A DNA stretch of 64,000 bases from Lunularia cruciata (GCA_948567375.1 OX419761.1:34262243-34326242), one strand, 5' to 3'. Shown: positions 34,945 to 48,130, numbered from the stretch's first letter. Notes: generated from the sequence alone by a model not told the origin. Translations and numbers: made by a program.

Positions 34945-35687
34945 TGTAATACCAAGAGCTAGCAATATGATCTAGATGTGAAATTTGGTCGGGTAAAATC
35001 TAGAATGATGTTATACATGATGTCAAAATAGATCAGATAGAAGTATCACCAAAAGAATACTTCTACTAATAGGGCAAAAACTGAAATAGACTTGAGAACC
35101 TTAGAACCAATAGCTAGACATATGATTTAAAAGTGAGAATTGGTTTGGTAACATCTAGGAGGATGTTACACATGATGGACTAAACAGGTCAGAAAGAGGT
35201 ATCACCAAACTATGACTTCTACTAATAGAGTAGGAACCAAAATAGGATTGAAATCTTTGAATGCAATTTTGGAGGCCTAAACGGATGAATTAGGCCTCAT
35301 AAATCTGTGGATTCCCCCCCCCCTCCCCAAATGGAAGAAAAGTTAGCCTTCCCTCTCCTGGTTTGTCTCATCAAGAGCTTTCCAATGGTACCTTACTCAT
35401 GTGATTCTGAGACTCCTACAAGAAGATTCTCTAAAAGATTCCCTTTGGTCAAAGCTTGTTCAACCAACCAGATAGGACCTAGACCGACATGTCACCCATC
35501 CAAGTAAGTAATCCAAGGGTGGAGCTTGTTGACATGTCACCTATCTGTGTGTCTAATCCTATGGTGGAGCTTCCTTGGAGGAGATCCTCCTTGTCTATAT
35601 AATAAAGAGAAGGTGCTCCTTTGGGGCACCAAATGTTTGAGTATGTAACCTATGTTTTCTCTCTTCTCTTGTCCTCAAAGTATTACA
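34945..35687 (+). mobile_element. Solo LTR of the family A chromovirus, plus strand
   Basis: 743 bp, begins TGTAATACCAAGAGC and ends TATTACA. It carries both copies of the internal unit, the C run (35,324-35,333) and the GGTGCTCCTTTGGGGCACC palindrome. No body follows. No convincing target duplication was seen at the ends. Confidence 0.88.
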
Positions 35688-36480
35688 GAGTGAGAGTCTC
35701 TATTATGCAAGCTCCATCTTGTCTGGTACAAGAACTTCTAGTACAAGAACAAGTTGGTAGAATAACTTTTGGTACAGGAACTCAACCTCACTAAATCCCT
35801 AAATTTTCCCAATGCATATCCTACTACTGTCGGCAATCTATTTACATAATCTAATCCCAGAGGAGAACAACCAAGTAAACTTGCTCCTTATGCCAAACTG
35901 TACCAAACGATCACCAAAGCCATGCGCTACTAAAACCAGGTCTAAAGCTGCATCAGATCAGATCCCCCACTTGCCTTGCCCCTTTCTTCTTCCAAATGTA
36001 TACAGGGCACACTCATTCCCCTTCCATGGTCTCAGCAACTGATTCTTCTTGCAGTCCATGCGGATAGTGCACCTGCTACCATTGGCGGACAGTCTCTAGA
36101 TCCACAAGGAGTTTAATCCAGCTGTCCCATCATACTAGTTTCATCTTTCAATGCAATGGCTTGATTGACCCACCCGAGTGGAAGTGTTCCTTGATACCTA
36201 CCATCTACAGTGCCTGTTCCCGCATGGGAGCACTTACCAGACTTTCTAATTTCAAGAGAATGATGCATACTCATGTTGTCTTAGTTCACGCATCTTTGGG
36301 TTACATACAAGCGTTACTAAACTCAAAATTATGACAACTCATCTTACATGTACGGAGGTAATTATTCCCACAACGACTTGGTTCATATTACCTTCCTGAG
36401 AGATATAATACAGCAAGGACATGAACAAGTCCTGGAAAGTCCTACTATATAATACATTTTAAGGCTTATTCTTGTATCCT
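35688..36480. other. No gene recognised
   Basis: Ordinary composition. A 76-codon frame at 35,812-36,042 lacks motifs. Nothing else is seen. Confidence 0.4.
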
Positions 36481-36616
36481 AGGGGAAAAGGTATCCATAA
36501 TGTATCTTGTATTCTAAAAGACAAAGAAAAAGATTTAGGGGGAAAAGGTGACCACCTAGAATACATGAAATGAAGGATGAGAACACCCCGTCAAGCCATA
36601 CAAAGGAGACAAAAAT
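36481..36616 (-). repeat. Family C terminal module, minus strand, decayed
   Basis: GGGGAAAAGGTGACCACC, then GAAGGATGAGAACACCCCGTC, AAGCCATACAAAGGAGAC, match the reverse complement of the module. A partial second copy starts at 36,481. The first hairpin is missing or decayed. Confidence 0.7.
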
Positions 36617-38354
36617 ATATATCTATCTTATATTTATTTTTCTAGGAATGTTTATTTGATCCAATTTTCATGTACCATTCTAAGGTCAAGATCAACCAAC
36701 TGTTAACTAATAATATATCTATTCCAATCTATGCATAGTAGTATACTCCATGTCCCATGTGTTAATCATACTCTTAAAACAATTAGAAAGTTAATATGAA
36801 AGTTAATTTCTATAATATAGAAGAATATACACATGTATCCTTTTCTATAATTTTATGACATGGCTACATGATAGTGGTATATTGAGAGGGATCTCCAATA
36901 AGTTATTCAAAAGCACATCAACGATATTGACTTAAATTATGTTGTATTTTGAACTTTTACTTTCATGTTACATATGGTAGTTACCTTAAATTTGGGGTAT
37001 TCTGAAAAACCATATATTATCTATAGATATGCACTCAACTAAGAAATAGAAAATAGTTTTGGTAATTATGTATATAACACATGTCTATAACTAAATTATA
37101 ACTATTTAATTTAATATAAGGAATGAAATATATATGAAGCATACCAAATGCATTCTAAGCCAAAAGATTATGTTTAAAAGATATAAATATTAAAATTAAA
37201 TTTATGAGAAATTTACAAAGATGATTAAAAAAAATTTAAGAAGTAAAAATATTCAATAATAAAATTTCTAAACATGAGGTCAATTAATAGAAATGTTGTG
37301 AAATATGTATATAATTTTCTATGTCATTCCCATTGAAATATCCCTACTTTATAATGTTTTTGTAGTATAAATAAGACTACAATTTCACTTACTATCACTT
37401 AAATAACAAAATGTTAACCTTGATTTGATCTTGTTCTAATAGGGTTTCAAATATTTTTGTTGGAGACAATTCAAGCTCAATTAAAGGTATTTAAACCTGA
37501 ACTAGCCTTGCTAAATTTATAAATTCTCAAATAAAGAAACTATCATCTCAAATAAATAAAAATTTAAAACCTAAAACCACACCTTATTTTTTTAAGAATC
37601 TTACAAATTATCTCTAACTCACAATAGTATGTCAAATCCAAGTAACTCTTAATTCTCTGAAATAAAAAAATTGAATATAATATTATACTTACTATTAAGA
37701 ATAAAAAAAATGATTTGGTAGCTCAAAACTCAACTCTAGTGTAGGTCTCAAGAACTAAACCTCTTAACATTTAGGATTTTGTAAGGTGAGTGTTTTCATT
37801 TCATTGTTATATTTATTTCTTGGAAGAGAAGTGATATGACCTAGATATGAAACTATTTGTATATACTCTTGAAGGGATGGAGTAGAAATTTTTTTTAACT
37901 TTACTCTTAGTGAACATGGTAAATGTAAATTTCTTGTTGATAGAAAACATTGTACAATAATTTAATGTGTTTCCAAATACAAAGAACAATGCAATTTTTT
38001 GTTGTATATTTGACTATTTACAAAGGTATTAAATAGCATAATTAGATCTTATAATCAATGCAAATAAGAAAACTTTGTTTAAGATCTTAACTCAAAGGAA
38101 ATAACATTCATATATTTATGACTTAAACAATTAAACAAGTTTATTATTGTAAGAATGTAAGGACATAAGATATAAGTTTACCTCTCTATGTTTAAATTGA
38201 ATGTTAGATTGTTAGTTCCAAGTTTATCATTCTTCAATATGGATTGTAACTACAATTGACTTTAAAATCTAAACATTCAGTGTTAGCAATAAGTTATAGA
38301 CTTTAAAATAAACATTTAAGATTTGAAATAGTATAGTATAATTGAATAGATAGA
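36617..38354. other. Strongly AT-rich, no gene recognised
   Basis: Composition is far more AT-rich than the left part of the window. No frame above noise, no RNA gene. Confidence 0.5.
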
Positions 38355-38746
38355 GTAATAATATCAAGTTTGCAAAAGCTAAGCAAAGCTAAAAGGATGT
38401 TAGAATTGGTGTATATTTAGGAATTCTAAGAAAAATTAAAAGTATCTAAAATAAAAAATTTGGCAAAATTTTTCTTGAAAGTCCCTAAGGATTGAGTTAC
38501 TTGTGTGCCAAGCAAACGATTAGCTTAGCTTGTATATTAAGTAAATAGCTAGCTTAGCTTGTACTCCAAGATAGATGGTTTCTAGAAGGAAATTTCTTGA
38601 GAAGCTTTCTTTGGAGTCTTGTACTTAGCTTACATATCCATATAAATAACGACACTTGAGTTGAGCTCAAGCATTATGATTTTCACTCAATTGAGAGTTT
38701 TTAGTTTGATATTCAATTCTCTTATTTTTCTTCTCGGTTTATTACA
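38355..38746 (+). repeat. 5' LTR of old family B element
   Basis: About 392 bp, with TATA box ATATAAATAAC near 38,638-38,648. The heat-shock-like units have decayed here (GAATTCTAAGAAA near 38,422). Confidence 0.75.
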
Positions 38747-39259
38747 CAAGTATCACAATAGGAACAAGATGGATAGAATCTATGGGTCACCAAACCAATT
38801 CCTCCAAAAAATTAGGATTTCCATATCCATATACTACCAAAGCTAAATTTTCAACAATTGATCATTGCATGCTTTTCCCATTATTTTTTAAATGAGATAA
38901 CTTTTTGTGATGAAACATTGATCATTTTGATTATGACTTACATAGATAGTGGACATGTTCTATCTACATTATTTTAGATAACTTATGAGAAAATAGTTTG
39001 CTAGAGTAGTAGTCATGGTGGCAAATGCAAGCATCGCTAAAGTTATCTTTATTATGCAACAATAAATCAATCATCCTACTCAACTATTGCAAGAAAGATA
39101 TTATGATAGTCTGTTTCTTGAGTAAATAGAAAGAGCAACATTTGAAGAAGGAGAAGATAAAATAGCATTCTTAAAACCAAAGGTATTTGAAAGTAAGGAT
39201 CTACAAAGTTTGGTAGAGAATTGTATGTTTGCTTGCAAATTCTGTTGTCACAACCCACT

Positions 39260-42200
39260 TTGTTATGAGCCCCGGTTTTTTGTTGCTTTTTGTTATTTTT
39301 ATATAAATAATTCAAATCAAACCTTTGGAAGTACGGATTCATAAGAGGTCATATTCCAACTATATAAAGATATGGAGTGCTTAAAAAAGAGACTCCCCTT
39401 GGCCGCCCAACTAGAATGGAACCAGACGCATTTCATAGTTAGACCCTTTTTTTCATTCCATAAGGCTTTATGACAAGGATTTCCCAAAAAAACAAGCCAT
39501 TACAGTACAAAAAAACCCCAACTTCATGAGATTTTTTGGAATGATAGGAGCCATGGTGACTTTTTGACAAATACAAAACTCTACTGATTTCTGCTGCCAT
39601 TTCAAGACCACAAAAAAAGATGCGCATGCCACCAAAGGAGCATTGGTAACCACTATGCTCAGTCTCATAGTTGCAATGTACAATCATCAACCACCGTGAC
39701 ATAAGAAGAACAGACCCTACTCCAATGGGACTATAAAAGGCCAACTCCAATGCACAAGGTAAATCTTTTGGCAGTTTAAATTTTTACTTTCCACTTTTCT
39801 TTCTCAATTCTTGACTTTCTCTCTCCATGACTGATATCTCTTAAGACATTGTGTAAGCAGTTTCCAAAGTGGGCTGCAAATTTTTGTGACATTTTCAAGA
39901 GCTTGGATGTGGAATTGCTAAATGGAGTGGGACTTGCATTTTTGTGTGAAATTTAATATTCAGTCAAGACAAGATGAATTCCCAAAGGAGGGATCAACGT
40001 GAAGAGAAGTGAGGTGATGGAAATCTTGAGTAAATCTCTTGATATTTCTGAGTGAGGATTATATTGTCAAACCAACTACATCAAGAAAAGAAAATGGAAT
40101 TCTTGCTTTGGGATCATGGTCTTGCAGATGGGGCCATGTTGCAAGAAATTTACAATAATTCCATGAATCTAAGTGGGAAGTCGGTACAAGGAGGACCATT
40201 AGTAGTGGGTTTTGGGCACAAATTTCTCCCCATTTAAGGAAGTTCATATTGATACCCCGCATGACAGACCAAACAAACAATGAAAGCAAAGAATCAATGA
40301 CTCATTTCTTGGGAGGAAATCCACAAATGAGTATAAGATTGAAGATATGGGACTCGGCTTGATGCAATATCACCAAAATGAAAATATGGTTGTTTCATTT
40401 GAAACAAAAATCTATGACAATCAAAACCATGCTATCTTCTTCCAGCTTGTACATTAGCACAAGCTAGTTAGCTGGGCAAGGAGGTTTTGTGAGCAAGTCA
40501 TCAAGCTGTTGGAAGACATGGTGGAAGGTTCTGCCACTATCATTGCCCCCTTTATTGTTCATTTCTACATTGGTATGAACTCAATGTAGAAATGGTATTA
40601 ATGGATGAGGAGAAGTTCTCATCCCACAACATCATCCAGCTTACTTCAATAAAGACCTGACTTGCCAAAGGAGATCACCAAATACCACAATGCGGACAAA
40701 AAAATGCCCAAACCAAGAATTTTGTGCAAGTAGTAGAGACATATAACTCCATTATAGTTTGACCAAAGACTTTGGTGGCCTGAGTGAAGGTTCAAGCTTC
40801 CAAGAAACAAAAATGACCATAGGAGCTAGAACCTTTGTCAAAAGATAGCGGGAGTAAAACCACATTATTCAAGTTGACATAGAGAGGTACTATTGCAAGG
40901 AAAGAGGCCAGCTGATGAAAAATTTGTGGATGCTGCTTAGAGTAAAAAGTCAAGGAATGAGGAATCCTTCATGCAAATTTCCTCTCTTGTAGTGGACAAA
41001 GAAGAAGAAGGCCCAAACAATGAAGCACAATTTTTGCCTCCACTTAACAACAATGCATTGCTTCCTATAGAGAAGGAGTTGCAGAACCTATCCTAATTTT
41101 GGCTCCATTGTTCACTTTGGTTCCTAACAAGGGAAAAGCGTCTTGTTACAAAATGAAATAGGTACAAATGAAACAAACTCTTTGTGGTGAAAAAATTTGT
41201 CAAGGGCATAAATAACAACAAGGAGTGGACATCAAGCCAAGGTCAATGAAACTCAAGAAAAAAACCCCATTGTCCCCAAGACATGAAAGACAAGTGGACA
41301 AAGATGATGTCATTACTAACACCCCACTCCCAACCAAAAATAACAAAGCAAGCAAAAACAAGGAAGCATCCCTGGCTTGTGAAACAAAGGAAACAACTAT
41401 CTTGGGCCATGACAAGATGCCTAAAACAAAGAAGACCTTCCAAAAGCAATTGGGTAAGGATGGCAATTCTTGTCCTTGGCTTATGGCAGCATACACAATT
41501 TACATGATGGTGTTGGAAATGGAAGCATTGGAAGAGCTTTTGTCAATATACTAAAAGTTGGATCCAAATATAAAGGAACCAATGGCCCTCATCTGCCACT
41601 TGCACCACCTGGTCCAAACCCAGATGAACAAAAAGGACAAAGAAATCAATAATTGCCTAAAGGAGTTCCAAAGGGACAAACTAAAATGGCATGAAGAGTA
41701 TGAAAAATTAATCCATGGCCTAAAGAAGGAGGTTGATGACTATAGCCTCCACCAAAGAACTTAAAACAAGGAAAAAATACAAAATCAAGAAGACAAACTT
41801 GCAGCGCTGCTAAGTGAGTTAGAAATGATCCAAGTGGAAACAAAGGCAATAGAGACCATATATGAAAATTTGAAGCATTTGAGTGACTTACATATCTAAC
41901 CTATCAACCATAAACCAACCTAAAATGACAACAAGAAAAGGTATCAAAGCAAGACAAGCAAATCTATCAAGAGATGATCAAAGAGTTGAGTGTCAAAAGA
42001 AGCAAGCTAGGAAACAAACAATCTAGGCTCTTCATCACTATGGATCATACAACCACTATGCTACTAAGTCAATTGGAATGCATGGCCAAGAAAACCTCCC
42101 AACAAAAAAAGGTAAAGGTCTTGCACACTCAAATTGACACATTAGAGAGCAAGTCATACTCAAACAAGCAACTCAAATTGTTGTCTATGAAGCTCTCGAG

Positions 42201-43860
42201 CCACATTTATCCCAAGTTCATGGATACCCAATCTAGCTTTGAATGAATCATGGAGAGTTATCGAAAGGAGCTCATAGATCTTGTTTGCATCTATCAAGGA
42301 GCTAAGAGTTTGACCCAAGTCTCACCTGCCCCTCCTATCAAAGAATAATGATAGGGGTCACTTCTTACAAAGATGGTTGTGGTCATTTTTGTCACCTAAT
42401 GAGAAGACTTTGTTTCATACATACTAACAACATCTTTGTTTTTGTAGCTTTAGGAAGTTTGTAGATGTACATAGTTTGTAAATAGGTAACTATGCCAAAT
42501 TGGTATAGTATTAGCCTATTTGAGGTAAATGAGCCTTGACTTAGTTGATCAAATATGTGGCTACCTACCATTAGGTTTAGGGTTAGGATAAGATATTATC
42601 AAGATTGAGCAGTTTAAATGTACTTAGTAAATTCCCATGCATTGTAACCATTGGATCTTTTCATGGCCAAGTAGAAAATGTTTATAAGGCTTAGGCTTGA
42701 TATTCACTTGGTCAATTTTCTGTATCATTCTTTTGCAAGTAAATATGAATTTTATACCATCAAGTTTATGCATATGAGTTGGTGTATGCATATTAGTTTG
42801 CCCTTTGAATGAATGATTGTACACTTAACTTGTTTAGGAGTGACAAATCTTGAAGGAAAAACCTAGGCACTAGAGTGTGATGATGTATTTTTTTGGGACT
42901 AGAGAGTGGCTCTTTACAAGTTTGGCCAAAGTCAAGAACAATACATGAATAGGCTTGCATAGCCTTAGCATCTCATCCAATAACACTCCAAGATAGTATT
43001 GAGTATCATGAATTGTTGCTCACTCTTGTGGCCTCATGCCTTTTGTGAAGTATAGAACATGGTGTTACGGTCATAGTCTTGAGAAGGATGTAAATTTTGG
43101 AACCATTTTGACCAGGTTTAGTTTGAAAAGTTTTTAATCTTCCTTTGTGCAATATTGTAGGAGAATGCTATTCATACAACTCATGGTGTGTGTGTTGTAC
43201 AAATTGTGGCTCCTACAAATCTCACCTCAATAGTTTGCATCTCGGATGAGCAATCAATGAAAAAATTGGCTCTAGAAAAAAGTGACTTTGATTTTGAATG
43301 AACCCATCTCACCTTAGAAATCCATTGGATTTGACACTTAAGCATATAAGAGAACAGATTGTGTAGGATTTTGTAGTGTAACTTATTTGGATAACATTAC
43401 ACTCTTGTGGGAATGACATTGCATAAGAAGCTAAATATGAAATAGTAGATTGTCTTCATTGTGACCCATCTATCTCATTTTAGCCATTTCCAACCTGTAT
43501 CCTGAAGGGAACGACATGTTCTTACCAATTTTACTGCAGCAGGTAAACATTGACCCACCACAACTATTTTGAAGCTAAAAAACTTCTAGATGATTGGAGG
43601 TAGATCCTTTTGGGTTTGAGTCAATTAAATGGAGTGGTAGAAATATTGTGAAAATTTTAGGTAGAGTAATCTAAATGGCAATTTGTTGCTCTAATTTTGA
43701 TATAGAAAGACTTCAAGGATGTAATATTGAAGAGATTTCTAAGTAGTGAATTATGCACAAGTTATATGAGATAGATTGGTAAAATTGAGGTAGATGAGTT
43801 ATGTGAGTAGCTGAATTTCTCAATTTTTAATAAAAATGATGTAAATTATAGAAATATATG
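39260..43860. other. Insertion within the old gypsy element holding a broken coiled-coil ORF
   Basis: Not recognised as retroelement protein. Coherent protein can be read in shifting frames on the plus strand from about 40,090 to 42,340: MEFLLWDHGLADGAML, then YKIEDMGLGLMQYHQNEN, VSWARRFCEQVIKLLEDMVE, SSLVVDKEEEGPNNEAQF, a basic stretch MKLKKKTPLSPRHERQVDKD, and a long heptad-rich part (KKDKEINNCLKEFQRDKLKW; IQNQEDKLAALLSELE). It looks like a roughly 750-codon basic, coiled-coil protein gene or transposon ORF, intronless and now dead. The flanks (39,360-40,050 and 42,350-43,860) show no gene. Exact insertion ends are not clear. Confidence 0.5.
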
Positions 43861-44198
43861 AATGTAAAGCTTTGGATTGGTTTATAAAAGGATTGAAGTC
43901 ATGCACCAAATTGGAAGTAATTATGTGTAAACCTAAACATTTAGAGGAAGCCATGTTGTTAGTTGATTGGTTTTATTTATTGTTTGTCACATCTTGGTCT
44001 CAACTTAGACCTTCATCAAACTTAAAAAAACACATCAATACCAATAAAGATAGATGCAATCCAATAGAGAAGACTAAGCATTGTAGGTTGAAAATTTTTC
44101 ATAGAAAAATGGTTGATGCTTCTTTTATTGCCAAATTAGACATTGCATTATTGAATGTCCAAGTGAGAATAAATGACCTCAATCAATTCCCTAAATGA
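43860..44198 (+). pseudogene. gag: gag C-terminal part of old family B element
   Basis: Reads ALDWFIKGLKSCTKLEVIMC and KPKHLEEAMLLVDW, the usual gypsy gag pattern just before the nucleocapsid. No zinc knuckle can be seen. Confidence 0.7.
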
Positions 44199-44214
44199 AG
44201 TTCTTGGAGTATGA

Positions 44215-47200
44215 TGATAAAGGAATAAAAAATTCCAAAAGGAGATATTGAGCCACTTATTGAGAATTTTATTAGCTACAATAGAGTTGAAGGTTTGATC
44301 TTTTTGGAAATTCACTTGCAAGATATGATATTAAATTGTGGTGGTATGATTCTGGTTGATTGTAGAAGTTCTCATAATTGCATATTCATGAAATTAACAA
44401 CAGAATTATATATTCCTATTAGCTTGTATTAGATAGTAAATTGATAAGGGTGGATGGTTGAAGTGGTTTTTCATTCCATACCTTGCATCTTGTTGAATGA
44501 AAAAAAAGGAAGGAATGTAGAAAATGCATGAGATTTATGGTAGCTCCACTACGCTATCATTATAGGATTTCCTTAGCTTGATATCATAAGGTTCAAGTCT
44601 TTTGGGCCTTGATTACAAATTCAATGTAATACCAAGATAAGAATTATCAAAGGGAGTGCTTGGCACTTCTAAAGAAGACAATTAAGAGCAATCAGACCCA
44701 AGATGAGAATCATTTTAGTGTAGTAACTATAAAATAATATTTTGAAGAAGATATTATTGTTTTTTTCATGTGGATCAAACTTATAGTGCAAGGAGAACTT
44801 GATATGAATTAAAAGCTTCAACCAAAAGTGATCAATCAAAGAGTTTGCAAATGTGTTTCTTGATGATCTTCCAAAGGGGTTATCCTTTATCTTGAATAGC
44901 TCAATCTTGAAAGGTATGCCTTTCAAGATTGAGCTATTGTAAAAGAGTAATTCAATAAGTAGATCAATTTATCAGCTTTAACCAAATGAGGAATATTACA
45001 AAGAACATTGACTAGATTGTTGGAGAAGGATTTCATATGATATAACATATCCTCTCGGGGAGCACTAGTACTAATTGTACAAAATAAGTTTCAATTATTT
45101 ATTGATGAACTTGGTTTGAATAAAAAATTATGAAGAATTTATATTGCTTGTCTTGGATTGATGAGTTGTTGGATCAACATACACAAGATATGCAAGAAAT
45201 TACCTTTGTATAAAGTATGGTCATTTTGAATAGAGAAATTTATCTTTTGTGCTCACTAGCAGTATTTTAAATGGATTCAATGAATTGTGTTAGAGAGGCT
45301 AGTGGATTGATATGCAATAGTGTTCTTGGAAAATATTTTAATTTTTAGTAAAATTAAGGCAAAACACAAGAATCATGTTCTAGAAGTCTTGAGACAACTA
45401 CAATAATAGAAAATTCCATTGCAAAAAAGTCCAAGTATGTATTTTGGAAGAAGAAAGTTACCTTCTTGGTCCATATGTGTTTCAATGGAGGAGATGAAGA
45501 TGGTAGAGGAGAAAATCAAGGCAATTACCTATTGGTCTTCTCTTACGGATATTACAAAAGTTTTGGAATTTAATAGATTGGTGACGTTTTATCAACAATT
45601 CATACACTATTATGCTCATGTTGCCACACCCTTAATACATCTATTAGATAACAAAACAAGCTTCAAGTGGACCACTAAGCAAGAAGAAGCATTCAAGAAA
45701 CTTATAAATACAATGTCATCACAACTCATCCTCTAACTATATGATTGTCAATCTTTTTATGTGGTTGATTTTGATGCTTCTAACTTTGCACTTGGAATTA
45801 TGATGGATGATGAATTCTTAGATGGCTTGCAATTTATTGCCTTTGTATTTGGATGACTTAAATTAGCAAAACAAAATTACTCTACTTACAATCAAGAAGA
45901 GCTTCCAATGGTAATTACAACAGAGGCATGGAGATGTTATTTTTGATGGAAACAAGTGATAAGCATACCAATCATAAACCATTGTTTCATACCTTACATT
46001 TGGAGCATATGAAGAGTAAGCATCATCAATGGGAAGAAAAATGACAAGTATTTCATATAAAGCTTGAATACAAACCATGAAAGTTTTATGTCATTCATGA
46101 TAAGTTGTCATAACAACTTGATTTGATATTCTCCCTGATTCTCTCATAATAGTGGCAATTACCATAGTGTTGATTGAATCAAAGGTCAAAATAGAATTCA
46201 AGATTGCTTTAGAATAAGATCACTTCTTTCATAAGTTGTTCAACTTTGCACTAGTGCAAATTTGCCTTGTAGCACATGATAAAGAGTACAACGCCTTTAC
46301 TTTCAAGAATTGTCTTACATTTTGCAAAAACCAACTCTATGTCTCAACAATAGTGGACCTATGACTTGTGCAACTTCAAGCAATGCATGACTTACCAATT
46401 GCTAGTCACATGGTTGTGGATAAGAAATTCAGTACACTATAATATTGATTGTGATGGCTAAAAATTACATGAGAGGTTTGAGAGTTTTTTTGATCTTCTA
46501 AGAGCTATCAATGCAATAAGATAAACAATAAAAAGTTGGGTGTACTACTTTAACCACTACCAATTCCATTGTCTCCATAAGAATAGTTGAGCTTAGACCT
46601 CATTACATCCTAATGCTAAGGAATGGCCCAAGGCAATAAAAAATAGAATTATTTGCAGTAGGAAAATTTGGCTCTTTTATCATGATTACAAATGCATACA
46701 CAACATCTAGCAAGTCCAAGACCTAGTAAACTACCATTTGAGATACATTCTCCTTAGCATATTAGCCCTTGAGCATAAGCCTTCAATTTTTAGGATTATA
46801 AGAGAGTATGGTAAATGGATGTAAAAGTGCACAATTTATACAATGGATACTCCAACATTAGCTCAAATTTATTTTGATATTGTCTACAAACACCATGGGA
46901 TGCCATAAGTTCTCATCTTTAATAGTGATCTTTGATTCATAAGTAAATTATGGCAAGCATTTTTCATGATACTCATCACCAAGATTGCATTCTGTACAAG
47001 CCTTACACTAATGTGAAAATAGAACAAACAAATCACATCCTCAAAAAATATACTATGTGCATTAGTTAATGATTACCACACAAATTGGAATACTCTCTCA
47101 AGTAGACAAGAAAATCATGCTTCCCTCTAGTAACCTACCTCTCACGCTTGACATCCAAGTTTATAAACTCACTCCTAATTGGATGAATCCATGTGATATT

Positions 47201-47520
47201 ACCCATATCATTTCTCATATTGCTTATAAACTTGCTCTTCCTAGTCATTTGAAAATCCATCATGTCTTTCATGTCTCAAAGTTAAAACCCTTTGTTTCCA
47301 ACCTATCTTCTTTCCCTACTTGTATGCAACTTCTTCCTCCTCCAATCTATATTGATGGCCATGAAATATACAAATTTGACCACTTACAGAAAGAGACATC
47401 CAACATCGCCGCCAACAACAGATTGAATACAAGATCCTTTGAAAAGGGTATCTCTTTTATAATGCCATATGGGAGCCAATTTCCCATTTCCAAAATGCTA
47501 AGATGACCATACAAGAATTC
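44215..47520 (+). pseudogene. pol: pol of old family B element: protease, RT, RNase H, integrase, remnants only
   Basis: Protease: MILVDCRSSHNCIFMKL (about 44,340-44,395), where the D-S/T-G site is destroyed. RT: IVFLENILIFSK (about 45,320-45,350), where the catalytic DD of FLDDIL is EN. Connection and RNase H: FYQQFIHYYAHVATPLIHLL (45,590-45,650), WTTKQEEAFKKL and DFDASNFALG (45,768-45,800). Integrase: AQIYFDIVYKHHGMP and LWQAFF (46,860-46,970), close to the family B copy at 63,700-63,800. C-terminal tail: AYKLALPSHLKIHHVFHVSK and YIDGHEIYKFD (47,220-47,380). Stops and frameshifts throughout. Confidence 0.85.
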
Positions 47521-47572
47521 AAAGATTACATAATGATGAAGACATTGCCAACCAATGATGGGAGAATATTCA

Positions 47573-48076
47573 ATAGTATCAAGTTAGTAGAAGCTAAGCA
47601 TAGCTAAATAGAGGTTAGAGCTAGTGTACATTTAGGAATTCTATGAATATTTTAGAAGCATCCAAGAAGCTTCTTGGTGAGAAGCTTCTAGAAACTTCCA
47701 AAGGTTGAGTAGCTTGTACTAGCATACTTAGCATTCAAGTACTATTGTATTAGCATACTTGTACATAGTAGATACTAGTATATAAAGACTATGCTTACCT
47801 TGATTCAAAGTAAAATTTTAAGTCATACTAAATTGCTTTGTATGCCAAGTAAATGTCTAGCTTAGCTTGTATTCCAAGAAAGGTGGCTTTTAAAAGAAAA
47901 ATGCTTGGGAAGCCTCCTTTAGAATATTGTACTTAACTTACCTCTCCCTATAAATACCAAAGTTTGAGCTCAACTCAAGAAATGGGAGCTTCCATCATTT
48001 GAGAGTCCTTAGTTTAATTTTCCATTACATTATTTCTCTTCTTCTATTTTAATATTTATCTCCTTGGTCTATTAAA
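47573..48076 (+). repeat. 3' LTR of old family B element, with a roughly 110-bp insertion
   Basis: About 504 bp against 392 bp for the 5' LTR. The extra sequence lies at about 47,725-47,838 and contains TAGCATACTT twice and the left arm of a 32-bp inverted repeat. A TATA box CTATAAATA is at 47,948-47,956. Confidence 0.75.
47681..47698 (+). promoter_or_regulatory. Four-unit heat-shock element in 3' LTR
   Basis: GAA-gc-TTC-ta-GAA-ac-TTC, four perfectly spaced alternating units, about 250 bp upstream of the TATA box at 47,948. The insertion at 47,725-47,838 has widened that gap. Confidence 0.7.
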
Positions 48077-48130
48077 GATAGTGTTGCTCAAAACACATCA
48101 ATTTAGTATGACTTAAAATTTTACTTTGAA
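47804..48130. repeat. Perfect 32-bp inverted repeat, arms 263 bp apart
   Basis: The arm 47,804-47,835 (TTCAAAGTAAAATTTTAAGT then CATACTAAATTG) is the exact complement of 48,099-48,130. One arm is inside the extra piece of the 3' LTR, the other lies 23 bp outside the LTR. Perfect identity in a badly decayed element suggests it is younger than the element. Confidence 0.85.

Larger units (their letters stand above)
38355..48076 (+). mobile_element. Old family B Ty3/gypsy element, split by an internal insertion
   Basis: The 5' LTR is about 38,355-38,746 and the 3' LTR about 47,573-48,076, sharing GGAATTCTA, the CTTAGCTTGTA phrases and a TATA box before TTGAG. A decayed primer site follows at about 38,750, then the gag start MDRIYGSPNQ (38,771). 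Gag and pol resume after 43,860. Some 4.5 kb of unrelated sequence (about 39,260-43,860) interrupts gag. The LTRs are much more diverged from each other than those of family A, so it is older. Confidence 0.85.

Noticed and set aside
34939..35694. Target duplication GTGAG around the solo LTR
   Set aside because: The two GTGAG words are offset from the LTR ends by one and two bases, so they do not fit a clean 5-bp duplication.
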